From Dehalogenimonas etheniformans (lineage in GTDB: Bacteria > Chloroflexota > Dehalococcoidia > Dehalococcoidales > Dehalococcoidaceae), in contig NZ_CP058566.2 of NCBI RefSeq assembly GCF_014672715.2, forward strand, positions 868,001 to 932,000: 64,000 bases of DNA, given 5' to 3'. Made by a program: the position numbers and the translations under genes. Below are positions 7,814 to 16,897 of the stretch, one piece after another (within the stretch, counting starts at the first letter, position 1; each line of letters begins with the position of its first letter). A model generated the notes under the pieces. That model did no database searches, was not told where the DNA came from, and saw only the letters and a list, made by a program, of their open reading frames with translations.

Positions 7814-9019
7814 ATGGACCAAATCGGTCTGATGCGCCAACTCAGTCTAAAAACCGAAACCAAGATCGTCATGGTCGTCCTTGACGGCCTTGGCGGCCTA
7901 CCGGATCCGATTACTAATAAAACCGAACTTGAAACAGCCAACATTCCAAACTTAAACGCCCTGGCCGCAAAAAGCATCTGCGGCCTTTCAAATCCGGTGC
8001 TACCCGGAATCACGCCCGGGAGCGGCCCGGGACACCTGGCTCTCTTCGGTTACGATCCGCTGCAATATGTTATCGGCAGGGGCGTACTGGAAGCACTGGG
8101 AATAGACTTCGATCTTAGACCCGGGGACGTGGCTTCAAGGGGCAATCTATGCACCCTCGATACGCAGGGTATTATCACCGATAGGCGCGCAGGGCGGATC
8201 AGCACGGACAAAAGTCGCGTTATCGCCTCCCAGCTTAATGGCCTTGAGATCGATGGCGTTCAGGTTATCGTCGAGGCCGTCAAAGACCACAGGATTGTGG
8301 TGGTGTTTCGGGGCGAGGGGCTATCGGATGCAGTGTCCGATTCCGATCCGCAACGGGTAGGGCTTGCTCCTCAACCAGTGACGGCAATCAACGGAAGTTC
8401 AAATCGAATGGCTCAGATCGCCAACCGTTTTATTGCGCATGCGTCGAAGGTTCTTACCAATCACCATCCGGCGAACGGGTTATTGTTACGGGGTTTCTCA
8501 CGAAAGCCAGACTTTCCAAGTTTCAAGGAAGTCTATAATCTCGATGCCTGCGCCATTGCCGGATATCCAATGTATCGAGGGTTGGCCAAAGTTGTCGGTA
8601 TGTCGGTGGTCAAAACCGGCACGACGCTAACCGAAGAGATCCAGAGCCTGCGAGACAACTTCAACAGCTACGATTTCTTCTTTTTCCATGTAAAAGGTAC
8701 GGACGCCGCTGGGGAAGACGGGGATTTTTCCCGGAAGGTGTCAGTGCTGGAGAATTTTGACCAATTCTTGCCCGCCATTATTGAACTCAAACCGGATGTC
8801 TTAATCGTAACTGGGGATCATTCTACCCCCGCTATACTCGGCGGTCATGGATGGCAATCTGTCCCAGTTCTGGTCCAAGGGAAATATTGCCGGCCAGACA
8901 GCGTTTCAGTTTTCAGCGAGAATGCCTGTGTTGGCGGCGGACTGGGAAATATACCCGCCTGTCATTTGATGCCGGTGGCGATGGCTAACGCCTTGAAATT
9001 GGAGAAATTTGGTGCGTGA
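7814..9019 (+). CDS. apgM: archaeal-type cofactor-independent phosphoglycerate mutase
   Basis: A 401-residue member of the alkaline phosphatase superfamily, ApgM branch (about 400 residues, shorter than the 510-residue GpmI). It interconverts 3- and 2-phosphoglycerate using a phosphoserine and two metals. The N-terminal metal motif VVLDGLGGLPDP and the serine region PGITPGSGPGHLALFGYDP are clear, as is the C-terminal DHSTPAILGGHGW metal site. It starts two bases after the pgk stop and its end overlaps the tpiA start. This form is common in archaea and in some deep-branching bacteria including Dehalococcoidia. Confidence 0.93.
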   Translation: MDQIGLMRQLSLKTETKIVMVVLDGLGGLPDPITNKTELETANIPNLNALAAKSICGLSNPVLPGITPGSGPGHLALFGYDPLQYVIGRGVLEALGIDFDLRPGDVASRGNLCTLDTQGIITDRRAGRISTDKSRVIASQLNGLEIDGVQVIVEAVKDHRIVVVFRGEGLSDAVSDSDPQRVGLAPQPVTAINGSSNRMAQIANRFIAHASKVLTNHHPANGLLLRGFSRKPDFPSFKEVYNLDACAIAGYPMYRGLAKVVGMSVVKTGTTLTEEIQSLRDNFNSYDFFFFHVKGTDAAGEDGDFSRKVSVLENFDQFLPAIIELKPDVLIVTGDHSTPAILGGHGWQSVPVLVQGKYCRPDSVSVFSENACVGGGLGNIPACHLMPVAMANALKLEKFGA

Positions 9020-9788
9020 GATGGCGGAAAAACGTAATTTTACCATAGCCGGCAACTGGAAAATGAATACAACTCTGAACGAGGCTGTCGATCTTGTTAA
9101 CAAAATTCGAAGTGGGGCTGCCGACTTCGGGCGTGTTGAAACAATCGTCTGCCCTCCTTTCATATCACTCTCAAAGGTGAAAGAGCTTCTCGAGGGCACC
9201 TCGATACAGTTAGGCGCCCAGGATGTTTTTTACGAGGAAAAGGGTGCTTTTACCGGCGAAATTTCACCCGGCATGCTTTCCAGTCTTTGCCGGTACGTGA
9301 TAATCGGGCATTCGGAACGGCGAACATATTTTCATGAAACGGATGACGTCGTTAACCGAAAGGTGAAAGCGGCTATCCGTCACGGCCTCAAGCCTATTAT
9401 GTGTGTCGGTGAAAATCTGGATGAAAAGGATGCCGGCGCCACCGAATCTATAATAAACCGCCAGATCAGCCTTGGTCTGAGCGGAATCGAATCCGCCGAT
9501 TTATTGATAGCCTACGAACCTATTTGGGCCATCGGCACCGGCAGGGCAGCAACATCGGCGTACGCTAATCAGGTCATGAACTATATCCGTGAACTGCTCT
9601 GTAAGATCTTGCACACTGGAAAAGCCTTAAGAATACCACTACTTTATGGCGGCAGCGTGAACGCGGAAAATATTACCGATCTCCTGTCCCAAAATGATAT
9701 CGATGGAGCCCTTGTCGGAGGAGCCAGCCTTAAACCGGACCAGTTTTTAAGCATTATCAGGCAGGCTAACGAACTGGGCAGCCGGTAA
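9012..9788 (+). CDS. tpiA: triosephosphate isomerase
   Basis: A TIM barrel of about 258 residues converting dihydroxyacetone phosphate and glyceraldehyde 3-phosphate. Catalytic residues are visible: the lysine in AGNWKMN, histidine in IIGHSERR, glutamate in AYEPIWAIGTG and the phosphate loop YGGSVN. Start choice is uncertain: GTG 9012 has GGAG seven bases upstream (9001-9004); ATG 9021 is four codons later and just after the apgM stop; TTG 9009 is also in frame. I prefer 9012. Overlap with apgM by a few bases indicates coupling. Confidence 0.94.
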   Translation: MREMAEKRNFTIAGNWKMNTTLNEAVDLVNKIRSGAADFGRVETIVCPPFISLSKVKELLEGTSIQLGAQDVFYEEKGAFTGEISPGMLSSLCRYVIIGHSERRTYFHETDDVVNRKVKAAIRHGLKPIMCVGENLDEKDAGATESIINRQISLGLSGIESADLLIAYEPIWAIGTGRAATSAYANQVMNYIRELLCKILHTGKALRIPLLYGGSVNAENITDLLSQNDIDGALVGGASLKPDQFLSIIRQANELGSR

Positions 9789-9808
9789 CGTGTTTTGGTG
9801 ACAAATTC

Positions 9809-10750
9809 TTGAACAAATTGGTCGCCATCGTGGGTCCTACCGGGGTGGGTAAAAGCGATCTTTCCATCAAATTGGCAAGGTTATTCAACGGGGAAATCGT
9901 CAACGCCGATAGCCGGCAGCTTTTGAAATATCTGGACATAGGGACGGCCAAGCTGAGTCTGGAAGAGCAGCAAGGGATCCCCGTTCACTTAGTTGACATA
10001 ACCTCACCCGATAAGGACTTCAATCTTGCTGAGTTTCAACAATTAACATATTCAACAATTAACGAAGTCCAAACACGGGATCGGTTACCTTTCCTGGTAG
10101 GCGGCAGCGGATTGTACGTTTGGACAGTATTGGAAGGTTGGCAAATACCCAAAGTTGAGCCAAATAAAGTACTGCGAGAAATGTTGGAGAATGAAGCGCA
10201 GACTCGTGGAGCCGAGGTGTTGTACGGTAAATTAAAAGAATTGGATCCAGCAGCAGCCGCTAAAATCAACACAAACAATGTCCGTCGAGTAATCAGGGCG
10301 CTTGAAATACGGATGGGGAATGCCACTGATGATTCGGCTCGGGCAATAAAACAGCCTCTCCCATATCGAATCCTGGTAATCGGTCTGACCACAGACCGCA
10401 AAGAGCTTTACCGTCGCATTGACGCTCGAGTCGATAAAATGTTAGAAAAAGGCTTGGTCGAAGAAGTCAGATCTGTCCTCCAAATGGGTTACGGAGCCGA
10501 TTCGGCGGGGCTGAAAAGCGTAGGTTATAAAGAGGTACTCGGATACTTAAGAGGCGAAATGGACCTGCGGGAAACAAGCGAACGTATCAAGGCTGAAACC
10601 CATCGCCTGGTAAGACATCAATACAACTGGTTCAATCTGAAAGACAACCGAATTCACTGGTTCGATATCGGGACCGAGTATTTCGAAAATGTAAAACAAC
10701 TTATCACTGACTTTGGGAAAGAGGCAGATTCAGAATATGGATTTTACTAA
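9809..10750 (+). CDS. miaA: tRNA dimethylallyltransferase
   Basis: A 313-residue enzyme adding a dimethylallyl group to A37 of tRNAs that read codons starting with U (for example the tRNA-Ser TGA encoded at 17378). The N-terminal P-loop VGPTGVGKSDLS, the DSRQ motif NADSRQLLKYLDIGTAK and the substrate loop VGGSGLYVW are all present. The start is TTG 9809; another TTG at 9818 is possible. Its dimethylallyl diphosphate substrate depends on the MEP pathway, whose first gene dxs lies upstream. The 3' end overlaps dapF by 14 bases. Confidence 0.94.
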   Translation: MNKLVAIVGPTGVGKSDLSIKLARLFNGEIVNADSRQLLKYLDIGTAKLSLEEQQGIPVHLVDITSPDKDFNLAEFQQLTYSTINEVQTRDRLPFLVGGSGLYVWTVLEGWQIPKVEPNKVLREMLENEAQTRGAEVLYGKLKELDPAAAAKINTNNVRRVIRALEIRMGNATDDSARAIKQPLPYRILVIGLTTDRKELYRRIDARVDKMLEKGLVEEVRSVLQMGYGADSAGLKSVGYKEVLGYLRGEMDLRETSERIKAETHRLVRHQYNWFNLKDNRIHWFDIGTEYFENVKQLITDFGKEADSEYGFY

Positions 10751-11585
10751 GGTACAGAGCGTCGGCAACGATTTTGTGTTGATCGAAACATCTGACAACA
10801 AACGCAACTGGTCAGACGTCGCCCAGGCGATCTGCAACCGGCATTTCGGCGTCGGCGCCGACGGACTTCTTCTACTTATGCCGTCTGATAAAGCAGATTT
10901 CCGGATGCGGATTTTCAACACGGACGGCTCTGAAGCGGAGGCCTGCGGGAATGGGCTCCGTTGCCTCGTGCATTACATAAGCTCCAAAGGCCTTTCGAGC
11001 GCTAAAAACTTGGCTATCGAGACATTCGGCGGAACCCGGAAAGCCGAAATCTTGCGCGATTCGAATCACACGAGGATACGCATCGGCATGGGCGCCCCGA
11101 TATTTGAACCATCGTTGATTCCGGTCCAAACCGAACTCGGAAAGGGCGGCCTGGTATGCGGGATGACGGTCAATTACCCGCTACTGATCAACGGCGATTC
11201 ACTCAAGCTAGGTTTTATCTCCATGGGGAATCCGCATGCGCTTTATTTTACAGACAAAGCTGTCGCTGATTTCCCACTGGCTGAAATTGGACCCAGAGTC
11301 GAAACCTCGGCGATGTTCCCTAAGAAAACCAATTTCGAAGTTGCTCGGGTTATCAACAGCCGGTCGATTGAAATGAGGGTTTGGGAACGCGGGGTCGGGG
11401 AGACATTGGCGTGCGGATCGGGCGCTTGCGCAGTAGCTGTAGCAGCTTGGATTCTGGGTTTTACAGGCGATAAGGTTGACATAAAGTTACCGGGGGGGAA
11501 ACTCTCAGCCGAATGGTCCGGGCAGGGTGATGTCTACCTTACGGGAGAGGCCGAAATCGTATTTACGGGCTGCTGGTCCAAATAG
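10737..11585 (+). CDS. dapF: diaminopimelate epimerase
   Basis: A 282-residue PLP-independent epimerase turning LL- into meso-diaminopimelate for lysine and peptidoglycan-type precursors. The first catalytic cysteine is in EACGNGLRC, the second in ETLACGSGACA, and the N-terminus KVQSVGNDFVLIE is typical. ATG 10737 is chosen over an earlier in-frame TTG because the family begins here; GAGG lies at 10721. The gene starts within the last codons of miaA and is followed 24 bases later by dapL, the preceding step in the pathway. Confidence 0.95.
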   Translation: MDFTKVQSVGNDFVLIETSDNKRNWSDVAQAICNRHFGVGADGLLLLMPSDKADFRMRIFNTDGSEAEACGNGLRCLVHYISSKGLSSAKNLAIETFGGTRKAEILRDSNHTRIRIGMGAPIFEPSLIPVQTELGKGGLVCGMTVNYPLLINGDSLKLGFISMGNPHALYFTDKAVADFPLAEIGPRVETSAMFPKKTNFEVARVINSRSIEMRVWERGVGETLACGSGACAVAVAAWILGFTGDKVDIKLPGGKLSAEWSGQGDVYLTGEAEIVFTGCWSK

Positions 11586-11609
11586 AATAATTTCTGAAAG
11601 GTCCCATTG

Positions 11610-12794
11610 ATGAAAATTGCCCGGAGAATTGAAAATTTACCGCCTTATCTGTTTGTAACCATAAGCAAGAAAATCGTTGAAAAAAGAGCACGTGGTGAGG
11701 AAGTTATCAGCTTTGGTATCGGCGATCCGGACCTTCCAACGCCCAAAAATATAATCGATCGGTTGTGCCTGGCCGCGCATGATCCGGCCAACCACCGTTA
11801 CCCTGAATCCGAAGGGCTTCCGGAACTCCGCAGAGCGATTGCCACCTGGTACCAGCAACGGTTCGATGTCGTCTTGGACCCGGATTCTGAAGTCTTGCCT
11901 TTAATCGGCTCTAAGGAGGGCATCGGGCACGTCGCCTGGTGCATGTTGAATCCTGGCGATGTGGCGCTAATACCCGATCCAGCTTATCCAGTCTATGGCA
12001 TCAGTACCGCTCTGGCTGATGCGGTCCCGTACCATATGCCTCTGACCGCGGACAATAATTTCCTGCCGGACTTAGACTCAATTCCTCATGAAGTTCTCGA
12101 AAAAGCCAAACTGATGTGGATCTGTTATCCGAATAATCCGACCGGGGCGATTGCGGACGTCAGTTTCTTCGATAAAGTTGTCGCTTTTGCCAAGGCACAC
12201 GATATCGCCGTATGTCATGATGGACCGTATACTGAAGTCGCTTATGACGGATATCGACCTCCGAGTTTCCTTCAGGCTGCCGGATCGAAAGAGGTCGGCG
12301 TCGAGTTCCATTCTTTGTCGAAGAGCTACAACATGACCGGGTGGCGCGTGGGCATGGCCGTCGGCAATGCCAAGATGATCGATGCCCTGAAACGATTCAA
12401 GTCAAATATCGATTCAGGAGTTCCTCAAGCCATCCAGTTGGCGGCGATTGAAGCACTGACAGGACCTCAAGACGATATTACGCGACATAACGCAATCTAT
12501 CAGAGGCGGCGCGATTTAATTGTCGAAACGCTCCAAGACATGGGCCTTGAAGTACAAACTCCCCAAGCCAGCCTTTATGTGTGGGCCAAGGTGCCCAAGG
12601 GTTTCACCTCAGCCAGTTTTGCCACAGAACTTCTAGACCAGGTTGGCGTTGTGGTGACCCCAGGGACCGGTTACGGCGCCGAGGGCGAAGGTTACGTCAG
12701 GTTGTCGCTGACCTTGTCCGATGCAAGTCTGGTAAAGGGATTGTCAAAGCTCTCAGCCTGGAGAGGTACCGTAGGCCGCAGCAAATCCCGTTAA
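11610..12794 (+). CDS. dapL: LL-diaminopimelate aminotransferase
   Basis: A 394-residue fold-type I PLP aminotransferase. The PLP lysine lies in SLSKSYNMTGWRVG, the arginine binding the distal carboxylate near YVRLSLTLS, and YPNNPTG is the conserved Asn-Pro motif. The adjacency to dapF favours the DapL role: direct conversion of tetrahydrodipicolinate to LL-diaminopimelate, bypassing the succinylase or acetylase routes. A broader-specificity aminotransferase cannot be excluded from sequence. ATG 11610 has AAGG nine bases upstream; a TTG one codon earlier is less likely. Last gene of the pgk-to-dapL run. Confidence 0.88.
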   Translation: MKIARRIENLPPYLFVTISKKIVEKRARGEEVISFGIGDPDLPTPKNIIDRLCLAAHDPANHRYPESEGLPELRRAIATWYQQRFDVVLDPDSEVLPLIGSKEGIGHVAWCMLNPGDVALIPDPAYPVYGISTALADAVPYHMPLTADNNFLPDLDSIPHEVLEKAKLMWICYPNNPTGAIADVSFFDKVVAFAKAHDIAVCHDGPYTEVAYDGYRPPSFLQAAGSKEVGVEFHSLSKSYNMTGWRVGMAVGNAKMIDALKRFKSNIDSGVPQAIQLAAIEALTGPQDDITRHNAIYQRRRDLIVETLQDMGLEVQTPQASLYVWAKVPKGFTSASFATELLDQVGVVVTPGTGYGAEGEGYVRLSLTLSDASLVKGLSKLSAWRGTVGRSKSR

Positions 12795-12886
12795 AGCTGA
12801 TTGCCATTTTGACACTATAGTTATGTCAACTGCTTACTGATACGTCGATATTACCATAATATATATAGTGCGAACCAATTAAACGT

Positions 12887-12906
12887 AAAAAACTCGTCCC
12901 TACGAG
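12887..12906 (-). terminator. probable intrinsic terminator of hflX
   Basis: On the minus strand CTCGT-AGGG-ACGAG forms a five-pair stem followed directly by six T residues. It lies about 100 bases past the hflX stop in the convergent gap with dapL. The stem is short, so strength is uncertain. No matching terminator for dapL was seen on the plus strand. Confidence 0.5.
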
Positions 12907-13005
12907 GCTATTCTCGTTCTGCCAAAGGTAACCAATCAAAATCCGGATGACACCGTCGGGTGAAATATCGATAGATCATGGAGCGATCCTATCAACACGC
13001 TGTCG

Positions 13006-14193
13006 CTAAGCGGTAGAAGTCTGATTGGTCAATAAGCGTCCGATGGTTTCCGTAAGATCTTTCAATCCCCATCGCTTTGTCGCCGAGGTAAACACCGCAC
13101 AAGATGGCTGAATCCCGTCATTTTCCTTCAGTCTATTCAGAACGCTGGCCTCGTCCCTACAAGAAGTAACATCCGGCAATAAATCAATCTTGTTAAATAC
13201 GGTGATCCGTGGTTTTTCGTTAAGTTCCAGTTCTCTGAGGATTTTCTCAACCGTTTGACACTGCCCTACCGCGTTGGGAGACGTTATGTCAATTACATGA
13301 ATTAAAAGGGAAGCATCTGAGAGTTCTTCCAGGGTCGCCCGGAAAGCTTTCACAATCGTTGGAGGAAGTTTCTTGATAAATCCAACGGTGTCGGTTACTA
13401 AAACCTGACGATTATCCGGCAATGCCATGCGCCTGGTGGTCGGATCCAATGTTGCAAACAATTTATCCTCTACTAGGACTTCAGCTTTGGTCATAGCACG
13501 CAACAGGCTGCTTTTGCCGCTGTTGGTATAACCCACCAGGGCGGCAACAGGAATCCCTTCTCTTTTTCTCTTTTGCCGATAAAGATCTCTTTGTCGGCTT
13601 ACATCGTCGAGTTTGGACTCCAAAAGGCTGATTTTCCGTTGGAGAATCCGTTTGTCCGTCTCGAGTTGCGATTCGCCGGGGCCGCGTGTTCCAATACCGC
13701 CGCCAAGCCTCTCCAAATGACTCCATTGACCAGCCAGACGCGGCAGCAGATATTGCATCTGTGCAAGTTCTACCTGGAGCTTGCCTTCACGGGTTCTGGC
13801 GTGGCGAGCGAAGATGTCGAGGATCAACGCTACGCGATCGATGACCTTGACTTTCAGGGCTTCTTCGAGCGTTCTTTGCTGTAACGGTGTGAGTTCATCA
13901 TCAAAAACGGCAGTGTCATACTGGCAGGTATGTCTAGTTTCAATCAACTCCTCGAGCTTCCCTTTTCCCAGATAAGACATCTTTTGGGGCTGCGGTAAAC
14001 GTTGCAGGAGACGCCCTACCACGACACCTCCTGCTGTTTTTACCAGTTGCGCCAGTTCAGAAAGGGATTCTTCAGCCGTCCAATCCGAAACGCCGCCGGT
14101 GTCAACCGCAATTAGGATCACCCGTTCGGGTCCAGTAGAAGTATTGATAATTGATTTTGGGATCTTTTCGAATCTCCTGATAAAGATGTTCAA
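13006..14193 (-). CDS. hflX: ribosome-associated GTPase HflX
   Basis: A GTPase of about 395 residues that binds and can split ribosomes under stress. The N-terminal HflX domain ends in a glycine-rich stretch (GGGIGTRGPGE), then a G domain with P-loop GYTNSGKSSL, switch DPTTRR, G3 DTVGF and G4 NKID. The start is unclear: the TTG at 14193 has no Shine-Dalgarno and overlaps the T run of a tRNA terminator, while AGGAG near 14170 precedes only ATC and ATT codons. The protein begins somewhere in this 40-base stretch. No close same-strand partner gene; tRNA-Ile2 lies upstream. Confidence 0.9.
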   Translation of the reverse strand: MNIFIRRFEKIPKSIINTSTGPERVILIAVDTGGVSDWTAEESLSELAQLVKTAGGVVVGRLLQRLPQPQKMSYLGKGKLEELIETRHTCQYDTAVFDDELTPLQQRTLEEALKVKVIDRVALILDIFARHARTREGKLQVELAQMQYLLPRLAGQWSHLERLGGGIGTRGPGESQLETDKRILQRKISLLESKLDDVSRQRDLYRQKRKREGIPVAALVGYTNSGKSSLLRAMTKAEVLVEDKLFATLDPTTRRMALPDNRQVLVTDTVGFIKKLPPTIVKAFRATLEELSDASLLIHVIDITSPNAVGQCQTVEKILRELELNEKPRITVFNKIDLLPDVTSCRDEASVLNRLKENDGIQPSCAVFTSATKRWGLKDLTETIGRLLTNQTSTA

Positions 14194-14227
14194 AAAGAAG
14201 CCGGGGAACTCAGCAGTCCCCCGGCTT
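14192..14227 (-). terminator. intrinsic terminator after tRNA-Ile2
   Basis: On the minus strand AAGCCGGGG pairs with CCCCGGCTT over a 12-base loop and is followed by CTTTTTG. It ends the tRNA transcript 14 bases after the CCA end. It directly abuts the possible hflX start codon, so hflX needs its own promoter within the tRNA region or depends on read-through. Confidence 0.85.
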
Positions 14228-14240
14228 TAGGTACAGAATA

Positions 14241-14316
14241 TGGTGGGCTCGGCAGGTTTCGAACCTGCGACCAAGCGGTTATGAGCCGCCCGCTCTAACC
14301 ACTGAGCTACGAGCCC
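14241..14316 (-). tRNA. tRNA-Ile2 (CAT, lysidine type)
   Basis: The anticodon is CAT, but the acceptor stem GGGCTCG/CGAGCCC has a normal first pair (ruling out initiator tRNA), and the D arm AGCTCAGTGGTTAGAGC, the anticodon arm GGCTCATAACCGCTTGGTCGC and the variable region match bacterial tRNA-Ile2 very closely. The anticodon C would be converted to lysidine by TilS to read AUA. The CCA end is encoded (14241-14243). Confidence 0.9.
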
Positions 14317-14324
14317 GGTGGCGT

Positions 14325-14999
14325 TTAGAGGTATTGTTCGCCCTCGGGTATCTCGTCTTCGGATTCTTCGCTGCGTTCCACCTTCTTACGGTCGAAACGG
14401 CTCTCCTTTTTTTGTCCTGTCGGTTTTATCACCGGTGGATAATCAAACCCAGGTTTTTCCTCTTCCCAGGATTCGGTGTCTGGGTTCCATTTCATCTTTT
14501 CCTGGCGTGCCTGCTCTTCAGCTTCCATTTTCTGGAGTTCGCCAAGAGCCCAGTAGCGTTCTTTTTCTTTAGGATCAACCGTGGTGGATTTACGAGCCCA
14601 ATTGGCGTAATCCTTTTCAGCGGTCTCCTTCATTGTCTTTTCATCTTTTTCTTTTTCCTGCTTGACGAGTTCTTCCTTAGCCCATTCAACCCAGGCTTCA
14701 GGACCGCGACCGCAGGCCTGCTGCCGCTCCTCGCGCCACCGTTTCAAAGGATCGGGATCTTTGATCTTATCGTCTTCAGCTCGCCGTTGCGACTGCCACA
14801 TCTTTTCTTTGGCCTTATCCTGAGTCAGCAAGTAGCTGTCCCGCGGCGTGGCCATAACCTGGGAGAACGCAGCAGAGAGAATACGATCGCATTCGGCATT
14901 ACATGAAGGACAATTCGTGATAGCGTCGCACTCGCTGAACGGTCTCCTCAACTCGAACGTATTTCGGCACTTAGGGCAGATATATTCATAAATTGGCAT
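14325..14999 (-). CDS. FmdB-type zinc ribbon protein with charged tail
   Basis: A 224-residue protein. Residues 1-45 are an FmdB/CxxC zinc ribbon (MPIYEYICPKC, then CPSCNAEC). The rest is highly charged, rich in Glu, Lys, Arg and Trp and probably largely helical, far longer than the usual 60-110 residue FmdB proteins. The name FmdB comes from a proposed formamidase regulator; the role of these proteins is not settled. A GGGGGG tract precedes the ATG and a promoter with TTGCTG/TACAAT overlaps the end of thrS upstream. Single gene between thrS and tRNA-Ile2. Confidence 0.75.
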   Translation of the reverse strand: MPIYEYICPKCRNTFELRRPFSECDAITNCPSCNAECDRILSAAFSQVMATPRDSYLLTQDKAKEKMWQSQRRAEDDKIKDPDPLKRWREERQQACGRGPEAWVEWAKEELVKQEKEKDEKTMKETAEKDYANWARKSTTVDPKEKERYWALGELQKMEAEEQARQEKMKWNPDTESWEEEKPGFDYPPVIKPTGQKKESRFDRKKVERSEESEDEIPEGEQYL

Positions 15000-15037
15000 G
15001 AAAACCCCCCAAAAAGAATTTGATTACTTTACGTTAA

Positions 15038-15067
15038 ATTGTATCACTCCCGAACCTTTTTCAGCAA
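15038..15067 (-). promoter_or_regulatory. promoter of the FmdB-type gene
   Basis: On the minus strand TTGCTG (15067-15062) and TACAAT (15043-15038) are 18 bp apart. The -35 ends two bases past the thrS stop codon, so the gene can be expressed separately from thrS. Confidence 0.5.
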
Positions 15068-15068
15068 G

Positions 15069-16817
15069 TTACAAAGCCAAATTTACCAAGCGATCTCTGA
15101 CGGCGGTATTTAACGCTTCCACCAACTGTGGGAATGTGATGCCGAATTTTTGTTCCCCGGTCCTTAACCTCACAGCCACGGTGTTGGCCTGTAGTTCCTT
15201 ATCCCCTATTACCAGCATGCATGGTACTTTATCGAGTTGGGATTGCCGGATTTTCTGGTTAATGGTCTCCGACCGATCGTCGAACGACATCCTGAATCCC
15301 GCCGCTTTAAGGTCTGAGTAAATTTTAAGGGCATATTCAAGATGCCTATCAGAGATTGGCAAAACGGCAACCTGCACGGGGTGCAGCCACAACGGGAAGG
15401 CGCCGGCATAGTGCTCAATCAAAAGGCCGAAGAACCGTTCCCAGGACCCTAGCAACGCACGGTGTACCATATACGGCCGGTGTTCCTGGCCATCGGCGCC
15501 GACGTATACCATCTTGAAACGTTCCGGAAGATTGAAATCGAATTGTATGGTGGTCATCTGCCATTCGCGGCCGAGCGCATCACGCACCTTGAGATCGATC
15601 TTAGGTCCATAGAAAGCCCCTCCGCCCTCATCCACCTTATAGGTCAGACCCTGAGCGTCCATGACGCGTCTCAGGACATCAGCAGCTTTTTGCCACTGCT
15701 CTTCAGTCCCGATAGCTTTCTCGGGCCGCGTCGCCAGATAGAGTTGATAGTCCTTGAAACCAAACGTCTGCCACATATGGAAAGAGAAACGGATGACTTC
15801 CGCGATCTCATTTTCGATCTGTTCGGGAGTGCAGAAGATATGGGCATCATCTTGAGTAAACCCGCGGACTCGAAGCAATCCGGTCAGAACGCCGCTGCGC
15901 TCATAGCGATAAACCGTCCCCAGTTCACACCATCGAAGGGGAAGATCCCGGTATGAGCGCATCTGAGATTTGTAATACAGGATGTGAAACGGGCAGTTCA
16001 TCGGCTTGACGTAGTAATCCTGCCCGTCAATGTCCATGGGTGAATACATGATATCTTTATAGTTTGCCAGGTGGCCTGAAATCTCCCAAAGAGTGCTGCG
16101 GCCGATGTGGGGACTATAGAGAATTTCGTAGCCTGCGTTGTAGTGTTCTTTGCGCCAGAATTCTTCAATGGTGGTACGAATTCTCCCCGCCTTCGGTCCA
16201 TAAATGATCAGCCCTCCGCCGATTTCATCAGGTGTGGCAAACAAATTAAGTTGTTTATTTATCCGGCGATGATCCCTGGCTTCAAGCTCTTCCAACTTTT
16301 TCAGATATTCTTCAAGTTCCACCTTGGTCGGGAAGGCTGTCCCATATATACGCTGGAGCATCGGACGTTTCTCGTCACCCCGCCAGTAAGCCCCGGCAAT
16401 AGACAACAGCTTAAAAGCTTTTATCCGAGCTGTATGAGATACGTGAGGTCCACGACAAAGGTCGACAAAATCGCCGTCGCGATAAAGCGTGATATCCTCC
16501 CCTTCGGGTAGATCAGCGAGGATTTCCAGCTTATACGGCTGTTGGGCGAAGGTGCTCTCTGCCTCAGCTCTAGAGGCCGTTTCTTTGACGAAAGGCAAAT
16601 TCTGCTTTATGATCTCGCCCATTTTCGCCTCTATCAAGGGCAGGTCTTCAGGCACCAGCGCCCGAGGAAGTTCGAAATCATAATAGAAACCGGTCTCTAT
16701 CGAAGGACCTATCCCCAGTTTCGCCCCTGGGAAAAGCGCAATTACCGCCTGCGCTAACACATGAGCGGCGGAATGACGCATCATCGCGAGCTGGGGATTT
16801 ATTTGTTCGTTTGCCAA
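15069..16817 (-). CDS. thrS: threonyl-tRNA synthetase lacking the TGS domain
   Basis: Class II synthetase of 582 residues attaching threonine to tRNA-Thr. The protein begins directly with the editing domain (MRHSAAHVLAQAV, the HxxxH zinc motif region, and CRGPHV), followed by the catalytic core (motif 2 near RYERSGVLTGLLRVRGFTQD, zinc ligands in MNCPFHIL) and the anticodon domain. The usual N-terminal TGS domain of about 60 residues is missing; the TTG start with GAGGTGAT just upstream and the promoter at 16853-16881 leave no room for it. Editing should be retained. No T-box leader was recognised. Confidence 0.95.
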   Translation of the reverse strand: MANEQINPQLAMMRHSAAHVLAQAVIALFPGAKLGIGPSIETGFYYDFELPRALVPEDLPLIEAKMGEIIKQNLPFVKETASRAEAESTFAQQPYKLEILADLPEGEDITLYRDGDFVDLCRGPHVSHTARIKAFKLLSIAGAYWRGDEKRPMLQRIYGTAFPTKVELEEYLKKLEELEARDHRRINKQLNLFATPDEIGGGLIIYGPKAGRIRTTIEEFWRKEHYNAGYEILYSPHIGRSTLWEISGHLANYKDIMYSPMDIDGQDYYVKPMNCPFHILYYKSQMRSYRDLPLRWCELGTVYRYERSGVLTGLLRVRGFTQDDAHIFCTPEQIENEIAEVIRFSFHMWQTFGFKDYQLYLATRPEKAIGTEEQWQKAADVLRRVMDAQGLTYKVDEGGGAFYGPKIDLKVRDALGREWQMTTIQFDFNLPERFKMVYVGADGQEHRPYMVHRALLGSWERFFGLLIEHYAGAFPLWLHPVQVAVLPISDRHLEYALKIYSDLKAAGFRMSFDDRSETINQKIRQSQLDKVPCMLVIGDKELQANTVAVRLRTGEQKFGITFPQLVEALNTAVRDRLVNLAL

Positions 16818-16852
16818 GGTATCACCTCATAATGTTCTTGTAGAATTCGGCA

Positions 16853-16881
16853 ATTATAACGCCCTTGGGAAATCAAGGCAA
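16853..16881 (-). promoter_or_regulatory. sigma-70 promoter of thrS
   Basis: On the minus strand TTGCCT and a perfect TATAAT are separated by 17 bp. The predicted start lies about 30 bases before the TTG start, confirming the short, TGS-less protein. Confidence 0.75.
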
Positions 16882-16897
16882 AATCACACCGGTTTCC

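Noticed and set aside
12809-12829. TTGACA...TGTCAA inverted repeat after dapL
   Set aside because: Six-base arms with a nine-base loop and no T run; too weak to call terminator or operator.
14334-14906. Plus-strand open frame opposite the FmdB-type gene
   Set aside because: Phenylalanine/leucine-rich shadow of the charged Glu/Lys-rich gene on the other strand; no SD.
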